From positions 2,852,001-2,916,000 of the forward strand of contig NZ_MVDG02000001.1 of NCBI RefSeq assembly GCF_002008315.2: DNA of 64,000 nucleotides, in the 5' to 3' direction. A program made the position numbers and the translations under genes. The notes under the pieces were generated by a model. The model was not told where the DNA came from. It ran no database searches and worked only from the letters and a program-made list of their open reading frames with translations. This DNA comes from Arthrobacter sp. KBS0703 (lineage in GTDB: Bacteria; Actinomycetota; Actinomycetes; Actinomycetales; Micrococcaceae). This document shows, one piece after another, positions 52,694 to 61,774 of this stretch; the stretch's first letter is position 1; the number at the start of each line of letters is the position of its first letter.

Positions 52694-53737
52694 ATGCGGG
52701 CAGTAGTTAAGAACGCAGCAGAGCGAGGCGTCACCTACGTCATCGACGCCGGCGACCCCAAAGCAACAGAAGGCACAGTCGTCATCGAAGTCGGCGCAGC
52801 ATCCCTGTGCGGCACCGACCGCGAACTCTACGAATGGACCCCCTCTGCCCAGGCGTTCAACCTCAACCTCCCGGTCATCCTCGGTCACGAAGGCGCAGGA
52901 ACAATCGTCGAGGTCGGTCCCGGTGTCACCGGACTGCAGGTTGGCGACCAGGTTGCCCTCGAAAGCCACCTGACCTGCGGCCAGTGCTTCCCCGGCCGCA
53001 CCGGCGACGCCCACACCTGCGAACGCACCGGCATCCTCGGCATGCACATCGACGGTGTCTTCGCCGAATACGCCGCCGTGCCGCAGGACATCTGCGTCAA
53101 GCTCCCCACCGGCCTGTCGCTCGAGTCCGGAGCCTTGCTCGAGGCAGCCGGTGTGGCTGTGCATGCCATCCAGCGTGCCAACTACTCCGTCGCTGGCCGG
53201 GCGGTGCTTGTCAGCGGCGCAGGCCCGGTCGGTCTCGTCGTGGTGAACCTGGCGCTGCTCATGGGCGCCAGCCATGTCATTGCCGTCGACCCCAACCCCT
53301 ACCGGAGGGCCCAAGCCGAAAAGCTCGGTGCGACAGCCCTGCACCCCAATGACGGCATCATCGAACGCTGCCGCGAGCTGACCGGCCGCCGCGGCGGCTT
53401 CGACGTCGCCTTCGAATGCTCCGGGGCCCCCGGCACTCTGACAACCCTCTTCGAAGCCGTCCGCCGCGAAGCCACCGTCATCACCGTCGGCCACCCCAGC
53501 CGCCCCGCCGAAGTCGACATCGCCGCCTATATCAACAAAAAAGGCATCACCCTTCGCGGGATCTTCGGACGTCGGCTCTGGGAAACCTGGGAACAAAGCC
53601 TGCTGCTGCTGGACTCCGGGAAGCTGGACCTGGACTGGCTCATCACCCACCGCAAGAAGCTAAGCGAAATCGACGAAGCCGTCGAACTGCTCACCGGCGA
53701 CGCCTGCAAAGTCCTGCTCATCCCGGGCCTCGGCTAA
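52694..53737 (+). CDS. Zinc-dependent alcohol/polyol dehydrogenase (MDR family)
   Basis: The protein has 347 residues, with AAAGG upstream. The catalytic zinc site is seen as SLCGTD and [12 protein letters not shown]. The structural zinc loop is present but altered ([20 protein letters not shown]). The NAD-binding Rossmann motif is [16 protein letters not shown]. It probably oxidises a hydroxy group of the sugar acid to the oxo form before or after phosphorylation. Its place as third gene of the operon supports this, but the substrate is an inference. Confidence 0.85.
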   Translation: MRAVVKNAAERGVTYVIDAGDPKATEGTVVIEVGAASLCGTDRELYEWTPSAQAFNLNLPVILGHEGAGTIVEVGPGVTGLQVGDQVALESHLTCGQCFPGRTGDAHTCERTGILGMHIDGVFAEYAAVPQDICVKLPTGLSLESGALLEAAGVAVHAIQRANYSVAGRAVLVSGAGPVGLVVVNLALLMGASHVIAVDPNPYRRAQAEKLGATALHPNDGIIERCRELTGRRGGFDVAFECSGAPGTLTTLFEAVRREATVITVGHPSRPAEVDIAAYINKKGITLRGIFGRRLWETWEQSLLLLDSGKLDLDWLITHRKKLSEIDEAVELLTGDACKVLLIPGLG

Positions 53738-53810
53738 ACACACCCCCACCCGCGAATCTGCCCCGCAGAACGCGCCAACCAAAGCCCCCAGCTATTCACA
53801 GGAGAAATCA

Positions 53811-54848
53811 ATGTCGATTCCCATCAAGAAAGCCCTGGAAAAAGTACCCGGCGGCATGATGCTGGTGCCCCTTGGCATCGGCGCCGTCATCCACACCCTG
53901 GCACCTGACGCCGGAAAGTTCTTCGGATCCTTCACCGGGGCCTTCTTCACCGGCCTTCCGCCCCTCCTGGCCGTGTTCTTCGTCTGCCTCGGCGCGACAC
54001 TCGAAGTCAAATCAACGCCCTACATCCTCAAAAAGGGCGGCGTGCTCCTCGGCTCAAAAATCCTCTTCGCCATCCTCATCGGCGTCATCACCGGACGCTT
54101 CCTCGGCGAAGCGCCCATCGGCTCCGGAATCCTTGCCGGCCTGTCAACCCTCGCACTCGTCGCCGCCCTGAACGACACCAACGGCGGGCTCTACATCTCC
54201 CTGATGGGACAGTTCGGCCGCAAACGCGATGCCGGAGCCTACTCCATCCTCTCGCTCGAGTCCGGCCCCTTCCTGACCATGGTCACCCTCGGCATCGCCG
54301 GCCTCGCTGCCTTCCCCTGGCAGGCACTCGTCGGCGCGATCCTCCCGCTGGCGCTGGGCATGCTCCTGGGAAACCTGGACAAGAACATGCGGCATCTCCT
54401 GGCCCCGCTGGTACCGGCAATGGTGCCGTTCCTGGGCCTGGCCCTCGGCCTGACCATCAACCTCAACGCCGTCGTCGAAGCAGGACTGCTCGGCATCGCC
54501 CTTGGCCTGTTCGTGGTCTTCGCCGGCGGTGCAGTGCTGCTGCTCGCCGACAAACTCACCGGCGGCGACGGCGTAGCAGGTCTCGCCGCAGCAACCACAG
54601 CCGGCAACGCGGCCCTCGTCCCCGCCATCATCGCCACGGCCAACCCCGTCTACGCGCCAGCCGCGGAACACGCCACCGTCCTCGTGGCGGCCTCGGTCGT
54701 CGTCTCCGCAGTGCTCTGCCCCATCGTCACCTCAGCATGGGCCCGCCGGGTGCAGAAAAAGGAGGGCCTAGCGGACACAGAAGACAATTCCGCCGAGCAG
54801 GAGGCGCTAGCCCCCAAGCATGCAAGTAGTACCCCAGAACTGACCTAG
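53811..54848 (+). CDS. kdgT: 2-keto-3-deoxygluconate permease family transporter (KdgT-like)
   Basis: The protein has 345 residues with ACAGGAGAAATCA before the ATG. About ten hydrophobic helices are visible. The KdgT family pattern includes [20 protein letters not shown] at the N-terminus and [20 protein letters not shown] near the C-terminus. KdgT imports 2-keto-3-deoxygluconate with protons, but family members in other operons carry different sugar acids. In this operon it is the likely importer of the kinase/dehydrogenase substrate. The gene symbol is by family, not by proven substrate. Confidence 0.82.
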   Translation: MSIPIKKALEKVPGGMMLVPLGIGAVIHTLAPDAGKFFGSFTGAFFTGLPPLLAVFFVCLGATLEVKSTPYILKKGGVLLGSKILFAILIGVITGRFLGEAPIGSGILAGLSTLALVAALNDTNGGLYISLMGQFGRKRDAGAYSILSLESGPFLTMVTLGIAGLAAFPWQALVGAILPLALGMLLGNLDKNMRHLLAPLVPAMVPFLGLALGLTINLNAVVEAGLLGIALGLFVVFAGGAVLLLADKLTGGDGVAGLAAATTAGNAALVPAIIATANPVYAPAAEHATVLVAASVVVSAVLCPIVTSAWARRVQKKEGLADTEDNSAEQEALAPKHASSTPELT

Positions 54849-54865
54849 CAGTGCTAAAGGAAAAA

Positions 54866-54897
54866 GGGCGGGGCGTGCACACGGGTGCCCCCCGCCC
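54866..54897 (+). terminator. Hairpin terminator at the end of the RuBisCO-like operon
   Basis: A G/C-rich imperfect stem (GGGCGGGG with CCCCGCCC plus flanking pairs) begins 18 bases after the permease stop and is followed by ATCCTTATAT. Confidence 0.65.
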
Positions 54898-55022
54898 ATC
54901 CTTATATACCCGGACCTGGTGGACGGAAACGCCAAATCCACCGGACGGAACACCATGAATGCAGCCACCCAGCTAGGGCGTGTCTCCTAAATCGGGGGTT
55001 GGCTAGCTGGAATGCTTGAGAG

Positions 55023-55409
55023 GTGTCGCGAACTTCTGTTTTGAGTGATGATCAGTGGTCCCGGATCGAGCCGTTGCTGCCGAGTTCTGACGGGAGGCGT
55101 GGACGTCCGTTCCGGGGCAATCGCCAAATCGTTGAAGGCATCATTTACCGGTACCGGTGCGGCATTGCCTGGCGGGACCTTCCCGCGGAGTTCGGTCCGT
55201 GGCAGACGGTGTGGAAGCGGCACCGCCGATACGCGTCCGACGGAACGTGGGACCAGGTCCGCGGGAAGCTTCTGGCCGAAGCGGACGCCGCCGGGGTGAT
55301 CGACTGGACGGTTTCGGTGGACTCGACCATCAACCGAGCTCACCAGCACGGGACGAACCTTCCCCGCACCACAGGGGGAACTCCCGAATTACAAGAAACT
55401 GTTTGCTGA
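55023..55409 (+). CDS. IS5-family transposase, first frame (orfA)
   Basis: The protein has 128 residues and a GTG start. It has the DUF4096 N-terminal domain (LSDDQWSRIEPLLP, RYRCGIAWRDLPAEFGPWQT) and the first catalytic Asp in VSVDSTINRAHQHG. The frame ends at a TGA at 55407. The rest of the DDE domain continues in the +1 frame. In IS427-type elements the two frames are normally joined by ribosomal frameshifting, although an ordinary indel is also possible here. Confidence 0.85.
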   Translation: MSRTSVLSDDQWSRIEPLLPSSDGRRGRPFRGNRQIVEGIIYRYRCGIAWRDLPAEFGPWQTVWKRHRRYASDGTWDQVRGKLLAEADAAGVIDWTVSVDSTINRAHQHGTNLPRTTGGTPELQETVC

Positions 55410-55905
55410 ACCCTCGGATCACGCCATCGGCCGCTCCCGCGGCGGGCTGAGCACCAAGATCCACCACGCCTGCGACGGGAAAGGCCGACCACTGGCAATG
55501 ATTCTCGGCCCCGGGCAGGCCGGCGATTCGCCCATGTTCCCGGTCGTCATGGAGGCAGTACGGGTTCCTCGCCTGGGCGGCGGCCGCGCCAGGACCCGGC
55601 CGGATGCCGTGATGGGCGACAAAGCCTACTCGTCCAGGGCGAACAGGTCACTGCTGCGCGGACGGGGCATCAAAGCCGTCATTCCGGAACCTTCTGACCA
55701 GATCGGGCACCGCAAACGCCGCGGCTCACGCGGCGGACGGCCCGTGAACTTCGACGCCGAGACCTACAAGGGCCGCAACTCTGTGGAGAGGTCCTTCAGT
55801 CTCTTCAAACAATGGCGCGGCATCGCCACCCGCTACGACAAACTCGCACTGACCTATCGAGCCGGCGTCGTCCTCTACGCCGTCGTCATCTGGCTACGCC
55901 AATAA
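55396..55905 (+). CDS. IS5-family transposase, second frame (orfB)
   Basis: This frame continues from KLFAEPSDHAIGRSRGGLST with the second catalytic Asp in VMGDKAYSS and the Glu in RNSVERSFSLFKQWRGIATR, which completes the DDE triad. It ends 12 bases before the right inverted repeat. No independent start was found, so it is probably made only as a fusion with orfA. The coordinates mark the visible frame from the overlap. Confidence 0.8.
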   Translation, partial: KLFAEPSDHAIGRSRGGLSTKIHHACDGKGRPLAMILGPGQAGDSPMFPVVMEAVRVPRLGGGRARTRPDAVMGDKAYSSRANRSLLRGRGIKAVIPEPSDQIGHRKRRGSRGGRPVNFDAETYKGRNSVERSFSLFKQWRGIATRYDKLALTYRAGVVLYAVVIWLRQ

Positions 55906-55917
55906 GGAGACACGCCC

Positions 55918-56152
55918 TAGTGGACGTCCCTTTCTCCGTACCCCAAACCCGCCTGCTCAGTTACCACAACTGGATCCACCTGAACCCGGGCGACAGAGTG
56001 ATCGTCAAACGAACCGGATGCGCATCCGAACACGGCGCCGTCGATGCGCCGTTGCCCCACCGTCGTAGCTTACGGAAGGCCCACTATCGGGGTTCGAGCG
56101 AGACTAATAGCTCAAGTTAGAGATGGACCTTTTCTCCCCCACGGCCGGACCT
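55918..56152. other. Region right of the IS, possible 5'-truncated coding remnant
   Basis: A + frame at about 55921-56045 reads VPFSVPQTRLLSYHNWIHLN then GDRVIVKRTGCASEHGAVDA. It has coding-like composition but has no start and is not continued. It could be a gene piece separated by the insertion. Nothing else is supported. Confidence 0.3.
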
Positions 56153-56686
56153 CTATTCCTGGCCGAGAATGGACGGGATTCGGTCCTCCATAGGCTGAAG
56201 CTCTTTTGCAAAGCAGATCGACGACGGGATGGAGTGCTCGTAGGGAGGATAAGTGGGTATCTGCCTGTATCCAAGTTTTCGATAAAAAGCTTCAGCTTCC
56301 GGCTGCTTACCCCCGGTTTGCAAGATAACGCGGCGGGCGCCGGCACTGGCGGCAATCCTCTCGAGTTCCGCCATGAGTCCGGTCGCAGCGCCCATACCTC
56401 GGGCTGCAGGGTCTGTAATGACCCGCTTGACCTCCCATTCCCCATTCAACCGACGGAGAGCGCCGTGCCCTATGGCTTCACCTACGGTGTTAAGTACCAG
56501 GACGTTGGCGACGAAATCTTGCGGTGGTACGGAGAGCGCTTTCTGCGCTGCTTTGGAAAGATGAGGTTCTTCTTCCGTAGCGTATCGGGCGAGCAGCTCG
56601 TCTGTTAACAGATCCCGCAGACTGGCTGCTCTGGGGTCTTCAAAGTCAACCATCTCCAGTGTCACTACTGCCCGATTGCCGGACAT
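56153..56686 (-). CDS. GNAT-family N-acetyltransferase
   Basis: The protein has 177 residues. The acetyl-CoA-binding motif A is VKRVITDPAARGMGAATGLM (R/Q-x-x-G-x-G/A variant) and motif B includes RRVILQTGGKQPEAEAFYRK with GY following. The start abuts the HxlR stop (TAAATG) and has AGGAG in the preceding gene's end, so they form one operon. The substrate is unknown. Confidence 0.87.
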   Translation of the reverse strand: MSGNRAVVTLEMVDFEDPRAASLRDLLTDELLARYATEEEPHLSKAAQKALSVPPQDFVANVLVLNTVGEAIGHGALRRLNGEWEVKRVITDPAARGMGAATGLMAELERIAASAGARRVILQTGGKQPEAEAFYRKLGYRQIPTYPPYEHSIPSSICFAKELQPMEDRIPSILGQE

Positions 56687-57208
56687 TTATCTCCTCTTGA
56701 TGTATGTCTTATTGAAATTCCTTGGTTCGTGCGGCCGCTCGACCGGGATGGCGTCGGCCGTTGACACCAGCGGTCCCAGCATCAGACTGCCCACTCTGAA
56801 TTCCTCGCCGCATTCGGCGCAGGTCAGCACCGGATTCAGGTCGGCCCCGCAACTGTGCCGGTAAGAGGCGCGGGGTGTCTCGTCGCGCATCCAGGTACTG
56901 CTCCACGCCGCGAGTGAGATGAGGATGGGAGCAACTTCGGCCCCGGAAGTTGTGAGGTGGTACTCATGGCGCGGGGGGCGCTCGGAATATTGGACGCGCT
57001 CAATCACGCCGTGGCTTTCGAGTGTGCGCAGCCGGCCCGTCAGGATGTCGCGGGACGCGCCTGTATTTCGGGCTATCTGATCGAAACGATGAACGCCCAG
57101 GGACATCTCCCGAAGCGCCAGCAACGCCCACCGCTCCCCCAGTACCTCGAGCCCTGCTGCGATGAAACACGCCCTGGGCGCATCCCTGGCCGTATCGGTT
57201 GGTGTCAT
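56687..57208 (-). CDS. HxlR-family winged-helix regulator with C-terminal zinc-ribbon-like tail
   Basis: The protein has 173 residues. The HxlR signature is clear: GLEVLGERWALLALREMSLG, RFDQIARNTGASRDILTGRL and a wing with ERPPRHEYHLTTSG. After the core domain a tail has Cys pairs in SYRHSCGADLNPVLTCAECGEEF, which may bind zinc. HxlR proteins often respond to aldehydes, quinones or redox stress. It is divergent from the SDR-thioesterase-transporter genes and is their likely regulator. Confidence 0.86.
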   Translation of the reverse strand: MTPTDTARDAPRACFIAAGLEVLGERWALLALREMSLGVHRFDQIARNTGASRDILTGRLRTLESHGVIERVQYSERPPRHEYHLTTSGAEVAPILISLAAWSSTWMRDETPRASYRHSCGADLNPVLTCAECGEEFRVGSLMLGPLVSTADAIPVERPHEPRNFNKTYIKRR

Positions 57209-57335
57209 GACTTACCTGCTTTCAGTGCTTTCTGTAAGTATACAAGTGAGTTGGAAAATCAAACTAACTTCGCTAACCTTACTTTCGAAGGCAGCGGCAA
57301 CCGCGTCGCCGCCCTGTCTGAGATCGGGAGAATCC

Positions 57336-58052
57336 ATGCCACAGCTGTCTGGCGCCGTCGTCCCTGTCACCGGCGCGAACGGGGGGCTGGGCCGCCACTT
57401 CGTGGAACAGGCCCTCGCCCGCGGCGCTGCGAAGGTCTACGCGTCGGCACGGCGTCCCCAGGAATGGAACGATTCCCGCGTCATCCCTCTCGCTCTCGAT
57501 GTCACCGACCCTGCCTCAATCCGGGCCGCCGTGGCGCAGGCTCCGGACGTCACGGTCCCGATTAACAGCGCCGGCATCTTCGTGGAATCGGACACACTCC
57601 TGGCACTGCCTGACGAGGAATTCCGAAACGTGATGGAGACCAATTTCTTCGGGCCGGTCGCCCTTACCAAGGCATTCGCGCCGGTGCTCGCGGCCAGCGG
57701 GACGTCAGTGGTCCTCAACATCCACTCGGCGCTCAGCTGGATCGCGCTCACCGGCGCCTACAGCGCGTCAAAGGCGGCGCTGTGGTCCGCGACCAACTCC
57801 TTCCGGGTGGAACTGGCTCCCCAAGGCACGCACGTCACGGGCGTGCACGTCGGCTACATCGATACGGCCATGGCGAAGGGAGTCGATGCCCCAAAAACTT
57901 CTCCCGAGGAAGTCGTGCGGAAGTCGTTCGATGCGCTCGAGCAGGGAGATTACGAGGTCATCGTGGATGACATCACTGCCGGGGTGAAGCTTGGCCTCTC
58001 TGGTGCGATCTCCGATCTTTACCCGGCGCTGGCAGCCAGCGCCCCGGCATGA
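57336..58052 (+). CDS. Short-chain dehydrogenase/reductase (SDR)
   Basis: The protein has 238 residues from ATG 57336. The cofactor motif is VTGANGGLGRHFVEQAL, the family NNAG motif is changed to NSAG in TVPINSAGIF, and the catalytic Ser-Tyr-Lys is IHSALSWIALTGAYSASKAA. It probably uses NAD(P)H to reduce a carbonyl compound, or the reverse. It heads a three-gene unit with a thioesterase and a TDT transporter. Confidence 0.87.
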   Translation: MPQLSGAVVPVTGANGGLGRHFVEQALARGAAKVYASARRPQEWNDSRVIPLALDVTDPASIRAAVAQAPDVTVPINSAGIFVESDTLLALPDEEFRNVMETNFFGPVALTKAFAPVLAASGTSVVLNIHSALSWIALTGAYSASKAALWSATNSFRVELAPQGTHVTGVHVGYIDTAMAKGVDAPKTSPEEVVRKSFDALEQGDYEVIVDDITAGVKLGLSGAISDLYPALAASAPA

Positions 58053-58098
58053 CCCGACAAAGCCTGAAGACCTCCTAAGAACTCAGAGAGATACATTC

Positions 58099-58623
58099 AT
58101 GACAAGCAACACCTCCGCAGAGCGCTCGGAGACCTTCACCTGGATTGATCCGGCAATCGCGCTCGAGCAGCTTCCACGGCTGTCGGGTCTGGACTACTTT
58201 TCCGGCCTCCGCGATGGCAGCATTGCGCCGCCGCCGATCGCGTCCCTGATGAAGTTCGATCTCGTCGAAGCTAAACATGGGCACGTCGAATTCGAGTGCC
58301 GTCCAAGTGAAGCGCACTACAACCCCCTTGGAATGGTGCACGGCGGCCTTGCCTGCACCCTCCTTGACACGGCCCTCGGCTGCGCAGCACATACCACCTT
58401 GGCAGCAGGTCTCGGCTACACCTCCATCGACCTGGCGGTGAAGTACCTGCGGCCCGTCACGCTTCGGCAGGGCGCCCTTCGCGCAGAGGGGTCAGTGGTG
58501 AAAGCTGGTTCGCGGCTGATTTTCACCGAGGGCCGCCTCTGCACCACCGAGGGTGAACTCCTCGCCACCGCCACAAGCACACTCCTCGTCTTTCCCCACC
58601 AACCGGAGGCGCTGACACCATGA
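58099..58623 (+). CDS. PaaI-family hotdog-fold thioesterase
   Basis: The protein has 174 residues from ATG 58099. The hotdog signature YNPLGMVHGGLACTLLDTAL contains the HGG loop and the catalytic Asp of the family, followed by TSIDLAVKYLRPV. PaaI-type enzymes hydrolyse aryl- or acyl-CoA thioesters. The stop overlaps the start of the next gene (ATGA). Confidence 0.86.
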   Translation: MTSNTSAERSETFTWIDPAIALEQLPRLSGLDYFSGLRDGSIAPPPIASLMKFDLVEAKHGHVEFECRPSEAHYNPLGMVHGGLACTLLDTALGCAAHTTLAAGLGYTSIDLAVKYLRPVTLRQGALRAEGSVVKAGSRLIFTEGRLCTTEGELLATATSTLLVFPHQPEALTP

Positions 58624-59618
58624 CACCTAGTGCCGCCACTGTTGCCCCGGCACCTGCAGCTCACGAACCTGCTGAGCCTTTGAACGCCGAGCCAGGGATG
58701 CATGAGTTGAGCCGGTTCGGCGTACCGCTGGGGCTTGCCGGTCTGGGCGGCGGCTGGTCCGCTGCCAGGGGGGCTCTCGGATCCCCGGTGTGGCCGGAGG
58801 AAATTCTCTACGGAACAGCCACCGCCCTGTGGCTGGTCCTGACCGTCACGTACGTGTTCCGGGGCCTTCGGCGGAAAGGAACATTCCGTTCTGACCTCAA
58901 GCACGAGGTGGCAGGGCCTTTCGCATCCTTTATTCCACTCATCGGGATCCTGCTTTCCTCCCACTACAGCCAGTACCTGCCGCCCTGGGGTGCCTGGCTG
59001 TGTGGGGCGTTCATCGCCGCCCTGGCCATCGTCGCCGCACAACTTCTCGCACACTGGGTCACCGGCGGGGTATCGATGCAGTCCATCCATCCCGGCTACC
59101 TGCTGCCTGTCGTTGCCGGGTCCTTCGTTGCGAGCATCGGATTCTCAAGCCTCCACGTCCATGATGCGGCCATGGCTGCGTTTGGCGTCGGCGTGTTCTT
59201 TTGGCTTGTCGTGGGCACCGTCGTCACCGTCCGGCTCATGACCGGAGGCGCGCTGGTACCAGCAGCCAAGACCGGACTGTCCGCATACCTGGCTGCGCCT
59301 GCAACGGCCAACATCGCTTGGATGGTCTCACACCCCGGTCCAATGGGGGCCGCGCAGCTTGGGCTCACCGGCGTGCTGGCAATCATGGCGCTACTGCAGG
59401 TCATGCTCCTCCCCGAATATCGCAAGCTGCCCTTCTCACCAGCGTTCTGGGTGTTTACCTTTCCCGTGGGCGCAACCACCAACTACGCCATCCGCTGGCT
59501 TGCCACCACTAGCCTCCCCGGCTGGGAAATTTACGCTTGGACGATACTCGGGCTCGCAACAGCCTTCACCCTCGCCATTGCCGCCCGTACTGCGACAACG
59601 GGAAGTGCCCGCGCATAG
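58620..59618 (+). CDS. TDT-family transporter (TehA/SLAC1-like)
   Basis: The protein has 332 residues and about ten membrane helices. The conserved start RFGVPLGLAGLGGGWSAARG and the repeated helix pairs are typical of the tellurite-resistance/dicarboxylate transporter family, which exports or channels anions such as malate, tellurite or sulfite. It is coupled to the thioesterase by a 4-base overlap, so all three genes are likely controlled together by HxlR. Confidence 0.83.
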   Translation: MTPSAATVAPAPAAHEPAEPLNAEPGMHELSRFGVPLGLAGLGGGWSAARGALGSPVWPEEILYGTATALWLVLTVTYVFRGLRRKGTFRSDLKHEVAGPFASFIPLIGILLSSHYSQYLPPWGAWLCGAFIAALAIVAAQLLAHWVTGGVSMQSIHPGYLLPVVAGSFVASIGFSSLHVHDAAMAAFGVGVFFWLVVGTVVTVRLMTGGALVPAAKTGLSAYLAAPATANIAWMVSHPGPMGAAQLGLTGVLAIMALLQVMLLPEYRKLPFSPAFWVFTFPVGATTNYAIRWLATTSLPGWEIYAWTILGLATAFTLAIAARTATTGSARA

Positions 59619-59627
59619 CGAGACGAG

Positions 59628-59825
59628 ATGGATGCAGTCCTCAGCCTGAAAACCAGCTCCTCGATGGTGGGGGCGCTCCGGATGGAACAGCACTGCGGCC
59701 GCCTCGAACACGCCCTGGTCATGACCGATCACACCGCGGCGGTCCAGGCCGGGGAACTCGTCCGCCAGCACCAGCAGCAGCTGGAGAAAGCCCTGGGCGG
59801 TCACACCGCCCGCCGCGGTGCATGA
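59628..59825 (+). pseudogene. Hpt-like phosphotransfer domain fragment without the phosphohistidine
   Basis: The 65 codons read DAVLSLKTSSSMVGALRMEQ and HCGRLEHALVMTDHTAAVQA, closely like Hpt domains, whose core is normally HxLKxSSxxVGA. Here the phosphorylated His position is Leu (codon CTC in place of CAC), and the first helix of the domain is missing. It is probably a remnant. If expressed it could not pass a phosphate. Confidence 0.55.
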
Positions 59826-59883
59826 GATCCTCTTCACAGAACCGAACCGGGTGCCCTGCCCTTGCCGCATGAAAGAGGTAAGA

Positions 59884-60377
59884 ATGGAATGGACCACCGG
59901 GCCCGACAGAAAGCCGCCCACCTTGCGTAGAAGCCGGAGCACCCCCGACACCGGGCGGACGCCCGCGTCCGGGCGCGTCGCCGCGGTCCTGGCGGCGGCT
60001 GCAATACTGGTCTTCGCCCCCGGCATCGCCCAAGCCGCTTTCAATGGGTCCGATAGTGCTTCACTCCCCATCTCCTCCGCCCTGATCCCGGCATCCACCG
60101 CAACCGTCACCGTGAGCTGCTCAGGTGTGAACCTCAGCATCAACCTCACGGCCTGGGCAATCGCGGATCCGCGCTTCACCGGAGTGTTCACCGTAACCAG
60201 CGGCGGACACACCTCTTCAGAGCCACCAGCACCCAAGGCAACACCTCACACTACGCCCTGAAAGTCACGCCCAACACCGGCACCATTTACGCCTGGACCG
60301 TCCAAAACCGTTACACGGTCCCCGGCACCAGCAACATCTGGACCGGCGGAACCAAAACCGGCCAGGTCACCTGCTAA
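59884..60377 (+). pseudogene. Secreted hypothetical protein with one frameshift
   Basis: From ATG 59884 a basic N-terminus and hydrophobic stretch (VAAVLAAAAILVFAPGIAQA) form a signal peptide. The mature part continues SCSGVNLSINLTAWAIADPR to VTSGGHTS. Near 60220 one base appears to be missing, and the protein then continues in another frame as FRATSTQGNTSHYALKVTPN and TGGTKTGQVTC to a TAA at 60375. The two halves form one beta-rich exported protein of about 163 residues. The family was not recognised. Confidence 0.65.
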
Positions 60378-60387
60378 GTGCCCGCAG

Positions 60388-60600
60388 CTACACTTTCAGT
60401 ACCAGATGATGCACGGCCGCCCCGACAATGAGGACAACGATAGAGGCAACCAGGTTGGTAACCACCTGGACGGCGAGGCGGCTGGTCATGATCATCCAGG
60501 TCGGTGCCGGGGCGACGCGGAGTCGGTGCAGCACCCCAACCTCGAGGTCATGCGCCAGCGCCGGATAATGGGCGCCGCACGGCGACCCCTTAGCGACACT
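60388..60600 (-). pseudogene. Fragment of an ABC-2-type transporter permease
   Basis: A minus-strand frame reads HYPALAHDLEVGVLHRLRVA, then AVQVVTNLVASIVVLIVGAA with one complete membrane helix, and stops at 60388. The pattern (LEVGVLHRLRVAP before a helix) resembles the middle of ABC-2 export permeases, which are at least 200 residues longer. No start is evident. An in-frame ATG at 60495 would give a 35-residue one-helix peptide, which is less likely. Confidence 0.4.
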
Positions 60601-60620
60601 TTTTCACAAGCCACCCGCTC

Positions 60621-61091
60621 ATGACGATCCAACGACGACTCGCCCGCTCTGGTTTCACCCTGACCCGCGATTACCCAGCACCTATGGAGCGCGTTTGGAA
60701 CGCGTTCGCTGACGAGAAGCAGAAGCTGTGCTGGTGGGGCGGCGGCAACAGCATAGAGGCCCGCGACTGGGCCTTCGACTTCCGCGTCGGCGGACGGGAC
60801 ATAGCTGAGGGCAAATTTCACAACGGTCCAGTCTCTCCGTACGAGGCCACATACACCGACATTGTCGAGCACAACCGCATCGTCACGACGTACGACATGT
60901 GGCTCGACGGGATCCACACGTCGACGTCAGTGACGTCGTTGGACTTCGACCCGATCGACGAGGGCACCCGATTCACCCACGTCGAGCACGGTGTCTTCTT
61001 CGACCAGTTCTGGGCTGACAGCGACGTCCGTGAGAAGGGTACCCTGGGCCTGCTCGAGGCTCTAGGCAACTACCTCGCGGTGGGCACCTAG
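60621..61091 (+). CDS. SRPBCC/AHSA1-family protein
   Basis: The protein has 156 residues. It opens with FTLTRDYPAPMERVWNAFAD and contains the Trp-Trp motif LCWWGGGNS, DFRVGGRDIAEG and a C-terminal LLEALGNYLA helix. These START/Bet v1-like proteins bind small hydrophobic ligands and are often encoded beside ArsR regulators. This gene reads toward the ArsR/SRPBCC operon but is not part of it. Confidence 0.85.
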   Translation: MTIQRRLARSGFTLTRDYPAPMERVWNAFADEKQKLCWWGGGNSIEARDWAFDFRVGGRDIAEGKFHNGPVSPYEATYTDIVEHNRIVTTYDMWLDGIHTSTSVTSLDFDPIDEGTRFTHVEHGVFFDQFWADSDVREKGTLGLLEALGNYLAVGT

Positions 61092-61289
61092 CGACCTCAG
61101 CGACCGCTCACGCTCTACAAAAACGAAAACCGACGGGCCGGGCATGTTGGCCGCTTGACCGGGGTTTTGCATGCCGCTTTCTGCAGTTGGCTTCCGACAG
61201 TCTCGTATTGCGCTGCTTGCCTAAGCCGTGCGGTTGAGCCCGTTTAGGAGTTTTAGGGATCCTCGTTATTGGCGATCTCTTCAACCCGG

Positions 61290-61733
61290 TCAGTGCCAAT
61301 TGGAGATCTTGAGGTCGTACGGCTCGGGTGCGCCGGTTCCCGTCTCGACGAGTTGCTTTAGGCTCACCAGGAACGTCGCCCACTTTGTGCTGCAGTGGTA
61401 CATGAACTCGACGGGCTCCCTCCAACCCTTGTGGGCGAACAGGACGATCGCGTAGTCGCCTTCCTGTTTGAGGTCCCACCGCACCGTCGTGCCGATCCAT
61501 TCGGCGGGCCCGTCGGTAACTTCCCAGAGCACGCTCCGGGAAGGGTTCACTTCGAGCACCTTCATGCTGAAACCGCCGGGCTCGAACCGGAACTCCAGGG
61601 TCCCTCCGACCTCGGCCCGGCCCTTGGTGTCAGTCGCCCACCAGCCCGACAGGCCTTCGAGTGTGGTCAGGGCCGCGTACACCTCATCTACTGACGCCGA
61701 CTTCATCCCGACTCTATGGAGTATGTCCACCAT
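61290..61733 (-). CDS. SRPBCC/AHSA1-family protein
   Basis: The protein has 147 residues. VDEVYAALTTLEGLSGWWAT holds the WW motif, followed by GGTLEFRFEPGG and a C-terminal helix. It is third in a leftward operon, 41 bases after the ArsR gene. The ligand or catalytic role is unknown. Confidence 0.83.
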   Translation of the reverse strand: MVDILHRVGMKSASVDEVYAALTTLEGLSGWWATDTKGRAEVGGTLEFRFEPGGFSMKVLEVNPSRSVLWEVTDGPAEWIGTTVRWDLKQEGDYAIVLFAHKGWREPVEFMYHCSTKWATFLVSLKQLVETGTGAPEPYDLKISNWH

Positions 61734-61774
61734 GTTGATTCCTCGTCTCGTATATTGCTTGCTTTGGGAACTGT

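Larger units (their letters stand above)
54976..55917 (+). mobile_element. IS5-family (IS427-group-like) insertion sequence
   Basis: The element is 942 bp. Terminal inverted repeats are GGGCGTGTCTCCT at the left end and its complement AGGAGACACGCCC at the right end. Both ends sit in CTAG, so the element is flanked by a duplicated TA, the usual target duplication for this group. Perfect ends and an almost intact transposase suggest a recent insertion downstream of the kdgT-like operon. Confidence 0.9.

Noticed and set aside
50825..53650. 941-codon minus frame opposite the RuBisCO-like operon
   Set aside because: It is a long open shadow frame caused by G/C-rich third positions. The + strand holds four motif-bearing genes with ribosome sites.
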